Positions 13,701-27,865 of a stretch of DNA of 60,000 bases are shown here, piece by piece. The translations under genes and the position numbers were made by a program. The notes beneath the pieces were generated by a model, which worked only from the letters and a program-made list of their open reading frames with translations, did not search any database and was not told the DNA's origin. Positions within the stretch are counted from its first letter, which is position 1, and each line of letters starts with the position of its first letter. The stretch comes from Tubiluchus corallicola (taxonomy: Eukaryota > Priapulida > Priapulimorpha > Priapulimorphida > Tubiluchidae), in assembly GCA_030141605.1 (NCBI GenBank), contig JAQGDQ010002367.1:808501-868500 (forward strand). Direction: 5' to 3'.

Positions 13701-15259
13701 GCAATCATAGCTAAAATGTAGGCCTATTTCATAAAGCCACACATGCTAGAAGCACAGTGCCGTGTATGAAGCATTACAAGATAAGTAAAACTCTCGGTCT
13801 TGATCTAATGTTATATGAAAGACGAATAATTAAAGCAGCAGTTCCAGCCGAGTAAACACTGACGTTACTAGATCGCGAGTGCTAATTTCAACAGACGGCT
13901 TGCAGGCATTTAGGTGCACGATCCTCAAAAGCGGAAGTAATCATTAAATGCAGCAATATAAAAATAATCCAGTGGGAATTTTACACTATCAAAAACTATT
14001 GAGCTACCTCATCATTTAAAGTTATTGGTATAAGTTGTATAAAATTTATCCTCCTCTCGTAAGAACTAGAGCAAAAAGTAATTATAGGGAAAAGTAAAAC
14101 TGTGCACTGAAAAAGTAGTCGATTAAAATAAAAAACACATTTTAACTACATGGTTTTTTGTAGTGAATTAAATTTTTAGTGTTTTATCAGGATTTAAAAT
14201 GAATATAATGCTATTTCGGTTTTAATAAGATTTTTATAGTTTATTGTTTGTAGCGCCACCTACGAGCCATTATTACAATAGTTCAGTACAATGATACAGA
14301 CACTCGAACCTAGAGGGCGCCAGAGACAGAAAAATTTTCTCACGACAGCAGTGGAGTGCGAGTATCGCTAGCAACAATAATAGCGTCCAAGCGAATTATG
14401 ACTTTTTTGAGATTTGGAAAAAATAGGAATTGCTGCGCGTTGCTGTAGCTATCTGTTATGTGCATCCGAAATAAATTTAACTAAAACGAACGGGTATGTG
14501 GTAACAAGTTTTTAATAATTAAGAAATGATAGGCCTAGTAGTAGTACACTGTCTGTTTTACTAAAATAAAAAAAGTAATGCTAGAAAACTAACGGTATAA
14601 AAAGGCGATTTTATAATATATACTCCCCATCCAATGCTCAGTGCTTTATTCGTCATTCAAACTTACAAAGACATGTTAGTTTTGTTGGCACATGCCTTTA
14701 TGAAAAATTATACTTTTTATTGTAATACTAATAATCATTTTTTTATTTTACCAACATATGATGTAATTACACTCGAAAAGATAAGCATTAATAATTGAAT
14801 AGTTTACAGTGTCGAACCAATGCATCAAATATAACATACACATACAATGGACGAAATTTTACTACATTCTGCCCCACCATATTTTATTCAGCCAAACGAA
14901 TGAGTTTTTTTAATTTGAATTCCACTTGAACCTAAAATTATGAATTTAAATAATTGACCACCGCAACTACATATGTTCTTTATCACTGAAGTGTTTGGAA
15001 CAGCATGCAATCAGCATAATTTAGTGCGATTTCTGTGCACAATTTTTAAACAAATCATTGTTACTTTTACTGCAGAGCAAAATACACATGATCTTTGCAA
15101 GACTGCTTTTTATTTATGATTGGAAAATTTATTAGAAAGTTTTTAAAATTGAATTTGATTCGGATTCGAAATCTTGAAATTAGGTCTCAGTTGAGTTCGA
15201 AACCCGAAAATTCGATTTGAATGCGGTTTCTGATAGGGAATGCACACCCTTGTAGTCCA
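10774..15259. other. Intergenic / 5' flank between divergent SLC13 and CCDC92
   Basis: The 5' ends of the two divergent genes must lie in or near this region, but no TATA box or initiator could be assigned. A relatively CpG-rich patch around 12,740-12,900 and the CTCF-like pair near 14,255-14,320 are the only compositionally distinct parts. The rest is AT-rich with no recognised gene. Confidence 0.5.
14252..14320. promoter_or_regulatory. Divergent pair of CTCF-like motifs
   Basis: GCGCCACCTA at 14253-14262 (minus-strand reading TAGGTGGCGC) and TAGAGGGCGC at 14311-14320 (plus strand) each match the ten-base core YAGRKGGCRS of the bilaterian CTCF site. They are about 60 bp apart in opposite orientation, between two divergent genes. 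Flanking upstream bases match the full consensus less well. This is motif similarity only. Confidence 0.3.
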
Positions 15260-16010
15260 TTACTAACAAGACCTTTATCTATGTCTGTCAACCATTACGG
15301 TTTTTGGAGATTTAATTGTCATCGTGGTGACCAATTTAGGATTCTTACACATTCGAACTTTCTAATACTGCAACCTTCAACTTTGCCTCATCACATGACC
15401 TGCCTTAAATTGCCAAAGGCTCCACTCAGACTCTTGGTTGTGCTACAGATGAACATTATTCGACTGGCATCATTCTTTGCTCTAATCTGGATGAACATAT
15501 TGAAGAAGCACTCCTATGACTCGGATCTGCTTCTCATTTGACCGTCTTAGAGTTATGCCATTTCTGGGAGGTTCCCAGCCGTTTCATTGAACAGTCTCTT
15601 GCTGGTGATAAAACTGACTCAGATTCTTTTCATTCGATTCCTGCTGATGTATCCTGGAATCATATCTGCTCACTTGATACTTCCAAAAGCTACAGATGAG
15701 GTATCTCAGTTGTTTAAAATGGCACAGATAAATTCACACCATGTTTGGTTCTGTTAAACTCTCAGTCTTGGTTCACTCCATCTTGTGTTGCTGCTATTGT
15801 TCACAGACATTTACAAATTACTTTTTGGAATCTGACATGTTCTCTATCTCATGGAGCTAAGAATAAGTGTAAAAAGTCTGTAGACTGCAAGCTTGGAATG
15901 TGCTGAATGTGCCTTAAGTTCAGTCATGGATCAACTGTTAGGCTTGAGAGATTTAAGTTAGACATCAACCACAATAAATCTGCTCTCCATACTTAATTTG
16001 ATAAATGGAC
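15260..16010 (+). pseudogene. Decayed non-LTR retrotransposon (LINE) fragment
   Basis: In one frame around 15,400-15,980 the translation, with stops, resembles the segment between endonuclease and reverse transcriptase in L2/Jockey-type LINEs. The clearest part is WFTPSCVAAIVHRHLQ at about 15,770-15,815, equivalent to the family's WFTPECAAAIAHRNH. In-frame stops and shifts show it is dead. No reverse transcriptase motif or 3' tail was seen, so it is truncated on both sides. Confidence 0.6.
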
Positions 16011-16724
16011 CAGAAGTTGTAGCTGTCTCAGTCGACAAAACTGAACTGCTTGCCCAGGGTAGTAACCACAGTAACTCCAAATTAACAAGAACAGATTCAG
16101 ATTTTTGTTTATTTTACTTTTAATACAAATTGAGTTAACAAATTACATTTATCATCATTAAACAGGAATTTGAGAATTGTTTAAATCATGAGCTTTTTGA
16201 TTACAAACTTGACTTAGATTAGACTCTGATTTTGGCCATATTGACTCAGCATCAAGTTTAAAATTACAATACTGTTGCACAGAACATTAAATTAATTTGA
16301 ACAAATTATAGCCACTCTGCACTGTACACGTGGTGATGTACTCCAACATTTTTGGCAAATCCAACCGATAAGATTTACATTCAGTTAACTATTATATAAA
16401 TTAGGCCATTTATGCTGGCAGACTCTATGTAGAATATTTATAGATTGTAAAAAAGTTTTCAAACAGTGCCTACAGTGGTGTTAACCAAATTTACATGGTA
16501 AGTATTTGGCGACAAATAACTTGTTTGTCAGTGTTGTGAAATATGAAGCTATAATTTGAAGAGCATTGTTTTAACATGGTATCACGAAATTACTTAAATG
16601 ACACTTCGGGACCATTCTGACCAGAAACCTTAATAAAATTTTATTTGTGAGTTGTCCTGGGAATCTTAGTCGACATCCAGTTTTGGGTTGTAAATTTCCT
16701 GATTTACCTTAATTTTCGACACAG

Positions 16725-19700
16725 ATGGACCTGCAAAATCGACTAATCAGTGCAGAGAAGGCGATTTTGTTTATGCAACAAGAGCATGCACAGACTTTGA
16801 AAGGCCTTCATCTGGAAGTTGAGCATCTTCAGCGACGTTGTTCAGGTTAGTCAACATTTTTCTAGTCTCATGTCACAGCCATTACATTACGTTGACCACA
16901 ACCTTCCATGTGGTAGTGCAACCATAATGTTTTTTAGTTCTCCATTGTATATTTTTATTGCATTGTGTGATATTGTAGATATTATTTTAGATATGAACTT
17001 GATTGTATTGTAATTTAATTGTATTCTATTTTCTGAGGTACTGTATCTTCAATATGAAATAAAGAGTTTATTTATTATTTACTTGACTAGCAACTATTAC
17101 TTTCCCTTACTTTCAATATGAAATAAAGAGTTTATTTATTATTGACTTGACTAGCAACTATTACTTTCCCTTACGTGGTTTTACACAACGGCAAGGTCAT
17201 TTTATTTTATTTTCTTCTTTATTAATTATTCTGTTCAACTAGAACAGGGGTGTCCAACCTTTTTGAACTGAGGGCCAAGTGTACAACCTTCAAAGTAGTC
17301 GCGGGCCAGATTAGCAATTTCACAACCACAAAAAGACAATGAAGCACAAAATACATTTTATGTTACATTTAAGCTAGAAGAGACAGTCTTGTAAGTTTAT
17401 GCTTTTGATCAGTTTAATGTGAAATCTGGCACTGCTTTTGTTTGCACAAGTAGTCTATGTCTGCTCCAACAGTAGGAGTCGCAATGCGCAATGAAGCTGC
17501 CAAATGTTCGTCTGTAATTTTGACAAAATAAGAGAAACTTCGCGGGCCGGATAGAAACGCATGGCGGGCCTGATTCTGGCCCGCGGGCCGTATGTTGGAC
17601 ACTCCTGAACTAGAAGAATTAATTAACTGTTCTGTGAATTAGCTCAGTTTTTAAGAAAATGTTTGCTTTTTAATGTAACTTGAAAATTTCTATACATCGA
17701 AGATGCACAAATCCCTATTATATGATTTTTCAAAATTTCATTATACATACTTTTTGATCTTTTATGTAGGTGATAGTAAATTATGTTATGTTATGTTATG
17801 CTTTGCTTTATAACTTAACCCAATATTTACTAAAGTTTTAAATTTCTCCTGGTATCTTACATCTTAGAAGCCTGTGTATAAATTTTATTTTATTTTGTTT
17901 CAACTTACACCTGATGAAGACAGTATTATCAATATATAGTGTTTAATAAATCAGTATTTTCCAGGAAACTGCAGTGCTGAAACTGATGATGATATATCCT
18001 TTATTCTAATTCTATATCCAGCTACATGAATTTAGGTGATATTTTAATCTTTTATACTACAATAATGCTCTCTTCAATTTTTCTAGAACTAACGTTCAAG
18101 CTAGCTATGCACAATACTTCAGCTGATGTAGATGACAGTAAGTACAAATGACAAGTTATTTGCTTCTTATTCATTTTCTTTTTAATTTAGAACCATTTAG
18201 TATTGAAGTGCCATTTTCAATGACTATTTAATGTCTTCAGTTATTCACATGAGTGAAATAGCCTTAAAATATAGTCAATTACTAATATGTAAAGTAGATG
18301 AAGCAACAAAATAGCCATGCTTGTGGTGAAATAGTTACTGAGTTACTAAGGAGATACTTATTAATCTCAAACAAATAAACTGAATACTGAAACAAACAAA
18401 ACTCTTCTTGAACTTAGAAACTTGCAGTAGTAGTAGATATATTTATGATCGATATTTCAACGTTACATCTTTATCAAGAAGTCATAACTTGGCACTTAAC
18501 GGTAAGGTTTTGGTGAATATGCGCTGGTAGCATTGCATTTTCAATAGTTAAAATTTATTTTTTGGTGTTACTTGCATAAAGCTAGTCTGTTTTATTGATT
18601 ATGATTTGGGCATCAGGCAAATATGTAAGTGCGAACATATTATAGTTGAAATGAATGAAACTTTTAGACAACTGGCTTCTCAATTGCCTCTGTTTAGTTG
18701 GTGAAAGTATATTTAATTAAACAAACTTGTTGATATTTTGTAAAGTGATCCTAGTGTGCTGTAATACTGACAAGTCAAGGTGAGATACCTGTTAAGAGTA
18801 AACTAAAGTGGCAAGTAATTTGCCAAACATCTCTGATAAGAAATTCTGTGCTCACTAATGCAACAGTTCTACGTGTTGGCATTGCTGAAAAATTATGTCA
18901 TACTTTTGTTTGAGACAGCAACAAAAAATTCGGTAACATTAAATGAACTTGATTATTTTTTTATTGCTTTCCTTAAATAGTTAGGGAAAGGTGGTTTACT
19001 GACATTGCACACCTTTAATTTATATTTAGTTTCATCCGTAATTTTTTATTATTTTATCTTTCTGTGCAGCTGATGAAGAAAAAATAAAGAATTTTTTGAG
19101 ATTTATGGGCATTTTAACTTTTTCCTTTAAGATTATGACCATGGCAAATCTCAGAAGAGCACTGTCTTATTTTCAAGCAAATTTTAGTCTAACTCCCTTA
19201 ATCACTTTAAAGAAAAAGTAACCCCACTGTTCTACTTGCAAGATAATTGCATAAGATATTAGAAGTACATACAGTGGAGTTAGCACGCAAAATACATTGG
19301 GACATTACATGCTAGGGACTAATAAAAGTTAGATGATTTTTTAGCATAGACACAAACTACTGTTTGAAAGTTGTTTATACTTAACATACCTTTAACTAAT
19401 ACTTGAATCAACAATGTGTAGTAATCAACTGCAAACTTTTATTACATCAAGACTACTAGTAAATGCTTACAATTACTATTAAGTAGGTTACTTTTCTGGT
19501 ATTGGATTTTAATTACATTTACATCTATGCTAAATTGGTAATCATCCGTAATTGATTATTTGACCACAAATAATAAAAAAACTTGTTTAATTATTGCATT
19601 ACTATGATTCTGCTTTAAGCCATTTATTTGCACTTATAAGTTTTGATTTTATCTTACAGATTTTCAAAAAAGACAAGTGGATGCATTGGAACAGCAACTC

Positions 19701-22700
19701 AGAGATGAACAGCAAAAAGTGGTAGAGTTACAACAGGAAGTTGAAAAGAGGGACCGTCGTGTGAGGCTCCTTGAACAACAAGTGAAGGCAAAAGAAAAAC
19801 AGTTTGTACAGGTATAGAACTTATCAACATTCCCTCTCCCCTCTCTTTTTCTCTTACTCTTTCTCTCTCTTCTCTTTCTCTTTTTCTGGCTCTCTTGAGA
19901 TTATTAGTGTAATTTTTTGTATTTATATAAGTTTGTGTGATTTATTTGCACTGTTACTTTTCGTTTTTTACATTTTTGTAAATTGTAGATGCATATAAAG
20001 TATAATATTGTTACTGGGGCAAAATGACATTTATTTTCGACCCCCTCAACGTTGTGATGGTTCTCTCCATTACGAAGCCATTGCATATCAGTGTTGCATA
20101 GCAGCTATAAATAGCTAGTATTGAATGGCCTCGCTGGTTCAGTGGGCTGACGGGCAGGTGCGTCTTCCATCTCAGCACCTGCTCCGTAATGACAACCGGC
20201 AATGGAGCACGATGGGGTAGACATCTAGCGTGTTACTTAATTCAGTAATTTTACTCTTACTACTGTTTTTTTACATTTTTCTTCTCAACTATGCGACAAC
20301 GTATTAGCACCATCCTTTCTTTGTTACAATGTGAACTTGCTTATGTTCAAAATCAAATCGTATCTGCTCCTGTTTTTTCTATCTATCTGTTTTTCCTAAT
20401 CAACTTAACCTTGAAGATGAATTGCTAACTGCTCTATATAAATAAAATGTTTGGCTGTGGGCAATTGAAACAACCATCCATCGTATCTGTCTGTCTGTCC
20501 GTTCTTCAATCCATCACTGTAGCCGTGCACTAGCCGGCCAGATAGCATATATCTGCCAATCATTTGATTAGTATCAGTACATCTGGAGTGGGAGAAATGA
20601 AATGTGCAGTTTTTGTATTGCAGGAAATAAAAGGTGTGAAATCAGAAATGAATGTACTGCAGAGACAACTGGAGCAAAAATCTAGCATGATAGCATATTT
20701 AACCACGCAACTGCACCAAGCTAAGTTGCAAGCTCGTCCAAGCTCTCAGACTCCGGTAGGAAAATTTGTCTTCGCATAAACATTTAATTTATTTGCCACT
20801 TTGTTTTCAGGCAGTTTGTCTATAATTTGCTTGTAGAGAAATACTGAACTAAGAATGTCGTTTTTGTCAGTAGTGATTTGTCTGCGAGCAACACAGTTTT
20901 CAAATTAACATTGTCACAACTATGCCTCATTTCGGGCATGCTAAGTTCCTTAATTTTTCATTTATATCGGGATACGCTAATCTGCATTCTACATGAAATT
21001 AGAGTAGAATGTTACTTCTGGTAACAAAGATATAGAAATAAAACCAAAAGCTTGATTTTGAACAGTTCTATACTCCCAAATGCATCTCTAGATTTGATTT
21101 TGTTATTGTTATTGATTGAAATATTTATATTTGTTTTATAAAGTAAAAAACTGATTTTTTTTCTGAATTCTGTTTCTGCACTACAAGTCATGCATACAGC
21201 ACGCATACATTACTGCATTATTTCCAGACACGCATGACTGATCATTTGATATAATTTAAACAGTTTTAGGTATTCTTACATTTGCAAGAGTTTTAGCTTT
21301 TTACCAAAATGAAAAAAGTTGTTTTGTCCCATTTAAAATAGATTTCTTTTTAGAAATCACCTTTTCAGTTTATGTTTATTTTCCATGTAACTTTACGATA
21401 GTCTAGACTCTAGAGTAATAAAAATTGACTGTGGCACCAAAATAGTTTAGTCACTTTAGTGCAGTAGTTTCATATGAGAGCAGAACTTTAATGATCCGAG
21501 AGCAAAGGAGCAAGGTAGGCTGTAACTTGCAGCTGAAAGTGATAGTTGTACATTTACAATGTCATTCTAAGTATAATGAGAGGAAATGCAAAAAGTGTCA
21601 AATGAACTGCCAAAATTTAGCAACAGTAATACCTAAAGACTAATGACTGATCAGATCGGACCAGATCATGTGCAAATTTAAGCAATATTCATCAGAACAA
21701 GTGCAAATTGACATGAACTGAGCTGTAGGTTTCATTAATTTAACGTCAAGGCACCATTTCAGTCCCTTTTAGTAAGACACCACTGGAAACTTGATAATTA
21801 TGAAATTAAAGTATATTGCCTGTAAGATTAATACCATTGTTTTGCAGAAACGTAATTCAAACCTGCGGCACATAGGCAGCACATCATCACTGGAGGGTAG
21901 TTCATCAGAAATGGCTGCGACGCCTTCTCTACCAAAAATGTCATCGCCAGCTCCACCACAAACGCCAAAGCCTAGTCGCACACCAGTTCGCCATTCTCTT
22001 CTCAGACAAGGGTATCTGTTTTTTAAAAATATAATATTGTTTGCTTTAAAAAATACTTATGGCACTTAAAATTGTTCTGCGAATGGACATATGACCACCT
22101 GGTTCAATAGTGTTCTAAATAGTTTCGTCCCCCTACTTTCCATAGGTATTTGCTTCACTGAAGGTGGACGTGTTGTAATGCGGGCCGACAGAGATACCTC
22201 TCTGCCGGTTTAGGTCTCATCTTAGAATATTAACTTTAGTGAGAGAGTTTCCAGCTCATGCACATTGAGTAGATTGTAGATTCAGCCATTGAGTGCTGGA
22301 TTTCAACTCGCAGGGTACTAAACTGTAGTGAAAAACTCACTCCAGTCAAGCCAAGTAGCATTCTTAAGAAAGGTTTATGTTTTAGTTCCTAAACATTAGT
22401 TCCGCATTAGTACAAAAATGCCTCAAAAGGAATTTACTGGACTAGCAACAGGCACTTTGCTTTGTTTAAGAAAAGCTTAGAATGGCTGCATTTTTAAAAG
22501 TGGAGTTGTCTGTGTCAGTGTCAGCTATTACTATTGGAATGAAGATGTGCGCAAACTGAGATTTGAGATTTATTGAGTCATGAAGTATCTTGACCGCCCC
22601 TATTGTGCTTCATGTTGGAATCCTGTCGGATCAGTGTGCTTCCTGCATCTTAGAGATTTGTGACGACTTTCTGAAAACTAAAATTTTTGATTTTCTTAAC

Positions 22701-23722
22701 CAAATTTTGATTTTCATAGCTAAGAATTGGGAGATTTTTGAGAAATTTCATTTTACAACCTTTTTTAACAGCAATTCTTAAGTTAGGTAATAGACCTCAT
22801 TAGTAATATTGAAAGCATGCCAGTTAGCTTCTAAATATTATAATTACTTATGCATAATAATTTATACTTATGTAACTATTATTTTCATTGAGGGTACTGC
22901 AAACCGATCAAATGACGTAAAGTTTGCATGTACAAGATGAACTCTTTAAACCTATGCCTGTTATTTAAATGCATAAATGCTCAGGGTATTTCACAATTGA
23001 ATTGATCATAACCCAAAGTGCATATGCAAAATAAACTGTATCAAACTAAACAGTCAAAAATAAAACAGCAAAACTTCTGAGATGGTAAAATTTCTGAATA
23101 GCAAAGTATTGGGTTAGTTAGGTTCCCAGAAATGGAAAGAAATGCAGTTTGTAAACAAAACAAGTCGCAACCAATGTACGCATTGCACACGTGTGTCATT
23201 TTATTCTGAATTTTATTTATATTACCACCTGACTAGTGGTTTCTGAAAATATATGTGTACGAGGTAAAACAGCAGCACAGAACTAATTTAAAACCGAACT
23301 TCTTTTTGTGCAGGAAGCGGGCAAATTTACAAGAACAAGAAAGCACCAGATTAAAACCTTCTAATCCTGCAGTACGGCATGTTTCGGGACGACAGTCTTC
23401 CACACCATTGCTAGCACAGAGCGCCCCCTCAGCACTTCCACACACATCTAGGACAGTGTCACCTGATCTATCCTCATTTCTTTCCCACACGCAGCTAAGT
23501 GTTCGATCTCCAAAACCTCGCCGATCAAGCAAGTCGATCCTTCCGCCAATTCAAAGTGCACAAGCTCCCATCAAAAACAGCGAAAAGTTAGCAGATGGCG
23601 CTGGAGTCAAGAAGCTTACCCGTCAGTCCGGGGATAATATACAAACCCTAGCTGTAGAAAATGTTAATGGTACAAAGGTGAAGAGCACCCACTCTACACC
23701 ACCTACTGATGCTAGCTCTTAA
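16725..23722 (+). CDS. CCDC92: Coiled-coil domain-containing protein 92 (CCDC92) orthologue
   Basis: Six coding exons: 16725-16845, 18087-18137, 19660-19811, 20624-20755, 21848-22011 and 23314-23722 (TAA). They total 1029 nt and 342 aa, against about 331 aa in vertebrates. The N-terminus has the family pattern (SAEKAILFMQQEHAQTLKGLH, then CSELTFKL). Heptad-rich coiled coil fills exons 1-4 and ends with SSMIAYLTTQLHQAK. Exon 5 is a Ser/Pro-rich linker. The C-terminus keeps the conserved blocks ILPPIQ and QTLAVENVNGTKV. Vertebrate CCDC92 is an interferon-responsive centrosome/cilium-associated protein; function here is inferred from orthology. The ATG directly follows an AG acceptor-like sequence, so upstream non-coding exons are likely. 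Introns are phase 1, 1, 0, 0 and 2. Confidence 0.92.
17048..17175. repeat. Tandem duplication, 64-bp unit
   Basis: Two nearly identical 64-bp units start at 17048 and 17112 with TTCAATATGAAATAAAGAG. Each carries an AATAAA hexamer in sense with CCDC92 intron 1. They differ by about one base, so the duplication is recent. Confidence 0.9.
17245..17607 (-). mobile_element. Non-autonomous hAT transposon with intact TIRs, 8-bp TSD and a transposase C-terminus remnant
   Basis: The element begins CAGGGGTGTCCAACCTTTTT and ends GTATGTTGGACACTCCTG, imperfect hAT-type terminal inverted repeats. It is flanked by a perfect 8-bp duplication, AACTAGAA (17237-17244 and 17608-17615). Subterminal CGCGGGCC motifs are typical of this family. 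On the minus strand about 17,525-17,414 encodes the last 35 or so residues of a hAT transposase (ITDEHLAASLRIAT, then a stop after QCQISH). The 363-bp element is therefore an internal-deletion derivative of an autonomous copy. It lies in CCDC92 intron 1. Confidence 0.92.
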
Positions 23723-23797
23723 CTTATTAAATTGAAAATTGTAGACATTGTTACGCTTACTATTGTAAAGTGTAAGACTCAAATCACATTTATTCAT

Positions 23798-23803
23798 AAT
23801 AAA
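23798..23803 (+). terminator. CCDC92 polyadenylation signal
   Basis: AATAAA lies 76 bases after the CCDC92 stop codon, the first such hexamer in sense downstream. Position and spacing fit a cleavage signal; no transcript evidence is available. Confidence 0.65.
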
Positions 23804-25314
23804 TCAAAATTATTTTCAGCATTTCTAATCTGCTATTTACATTAATCGTAATACACCATGCAATGCACTAGGCTATTTGTGAAAATTTCTATGCTGTGAT
23901 ATGTCTCACAAAATGTGATGAATTGATAATATTTTCATCATGACCAGTTAATTTAAAAATTTGTTTGCTTTTTTTGCGATCTCAAGCTTGTTAAAAATGG
24001 ATAGAAGTCATAGATTTTCTGAGAGTTTGAATCATGGTGTGTTTAGTCTGTTTGATAAAAATACAACAAAGTTACCTGTGATATAACCACTTGTTCTAGT
24101 CATGAAACTTGACGTAAATAAACCGTTTGACAATTATCCACCTTTTGAAAAATTTTTTTTGTAAAAATAAGTATTTCGTATCAATAATTTTAGGTTACTA
24201 CACTTTTGAAATTTAAATAACTCCAAATCCAAATCTGTTGCTTAATTTCAAGTTAGCCACTATGTTTATGGGACATAAAACATTTTTAGTATCAAGCCTT
24301 ACCAGTACGCTTTACCTGTATTTTTCATTATAAACCAAGTTTGATACAATAGACCCCAGGTACCTTTAACATTCTTTCATAATGAGTAAATAAGTTGAGC
24401 TTTCTTGCAATATAATGTACTTTCTATAAAGAAGTTCATACTTGCAACCGAACTAGCTAGATAAATAACATTTTACTGCAGACATTACTGAATAGCTTCC
24501 ACACAGAAAAAAGATGTATAGCAATCCCCCCCCCTATATCAAACTTCCTTTCTAAACAACTGCATCTACTGCTTAAACTTGGCAACTAGAAATTGTATTG
24601 CCTCCTCTCAATCTGAGTATTGCAAATCTTGTGCTAATTTCTTAACTGACTGGGTAATTTGTTTGTATAAAGTGTGTTCATGCACTAAGAATAAGTGCAA
24701 GTAAATTGTACTATGAATGTTATTTCAGATAAAGTATATTGTTCTGATGGAATGAACCTATAATTATTAAATTTGGAATCAAACACCTCAGAAAGAAAGA
24801 AAATTATTAGGTTAACCATATAACCACTAGACTACTCAGTCCCAAGCTACCCAACCAATTAAGCACAGTCCCTCGTTCAAATCCCAGCTCTGTACTAATT
24901 TTCACATTTTCCTTTCTTTTAGACAAATTTGCCTTCATCATAGTCCATCATTAAAAGCCATCTTAAAATTAATATTACGAATAATTAACAAGGCTTTGAG
25001 AAAATCTTCGTATTACGTACATTTTTCATACTGACAAGTTTCATGGCAATATATAGGTTTTGTCAATTTTGCTATAAATCGGGACAAAACTTGAAAGTGA
25101 AATCATAAGTTGACTGTACCAAAATAACTAAGTGATCGAAGGCATGTCCAAAATTATGTTTGTACTGCTTCACCATAGGTACTCATCTTTTACCTAATCA
25201 TAAACAACTTCACTTGCACAAAAACAATTAAAAAACATTTTTGCACTACAGCTGTATTATGTAGAAGTAAAACTAAACTGAAAACAACAATAAATGAAAT
25301 GTCTCATAAAAATT
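23804..25314. other. Intergenic region between convergent CCDC92 and GNAT genes
   Basis: AT-rich, with no coding signal. A short poly-C run sits near 24,525. Around 24,865-24,890 there is a B-box-like stretch (GTTCAAATCCC) without a matching A-box on the same strand, not called as a tRNA or SINE. Confidence 0.6.
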
Positions 25315-25320
25315 TTTATT
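25315..25320 (-). terminator. Candidate polyadenylation signal of the GNAT gene
   Basis: TTTATT on the plus strand reads AATAAA on the minus strand, about 350 bases downstream of the stop codon at 25667. It is the best placed candidate seen; use is inferred. Confidence 0.45.
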
Positions 25321-25666
25321 GAAAATTGGACACGTAACAGACCATTTCTGAACTAATTTAGATCACCTTTATAGCAGCCAACATGACTTGTGTTAAATTC
25401 CATCAAAAATACTTCTACATTCTAAAGTACAATAAGATATATACAGGGTAGGTTATAGCTACTTAATTCGTACAGTAGCATTTATATAATTCGTATAAGC
25501 AGTATTTATACTGCACTAGCTACCTATAGTTACTTGGCACACTTGATTCTAACGACATAGAAAACGTTACAAAACTGTCCGAGTATTCATACAAAAATAC
25601 TGAGTGGTTGACCACATAACCACTTTTTGACCAGGCACGAAGAGCATTAATAATGGCAGTTGACAG

Positions 25667-27865
<2,199 letters not shown>

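Noticed and set aside
17965-18086. Apparent U12-type AT-AC intron in CCDC92: an acceptor-like TTCCAG, a short open stretch, then ATATCCTTT
   Set aside because: Joining exon 1 (ends TCA G) directly to 18,087 gives CSELTFKL, matching the family pattern CTDLTYEL. Inserting the 17,965 stretch breaks the frame with either AG or AC ends, so ATATCCTTT is coincidental.
20125-20210. A-box-like TGGTTCAGTGGGC suggesting a tRNA-derived element
   Set aside because: No B-box at the right distance; too degraded to call.
21769-21981. Minus-strand frame of 70 codons opposite a CCDC92 exon
   Set aside because: Antisense shadow of the Ser/Pro-rich exon 5 of CCDC92.
24812-24900. Possible tRNA or SINE (CTAGTGGTTA-like A-box and GTTCAAATCCC B-box)
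   Set aside because: The two boxes are on opposite strands and no cloverleaf can be drawn.
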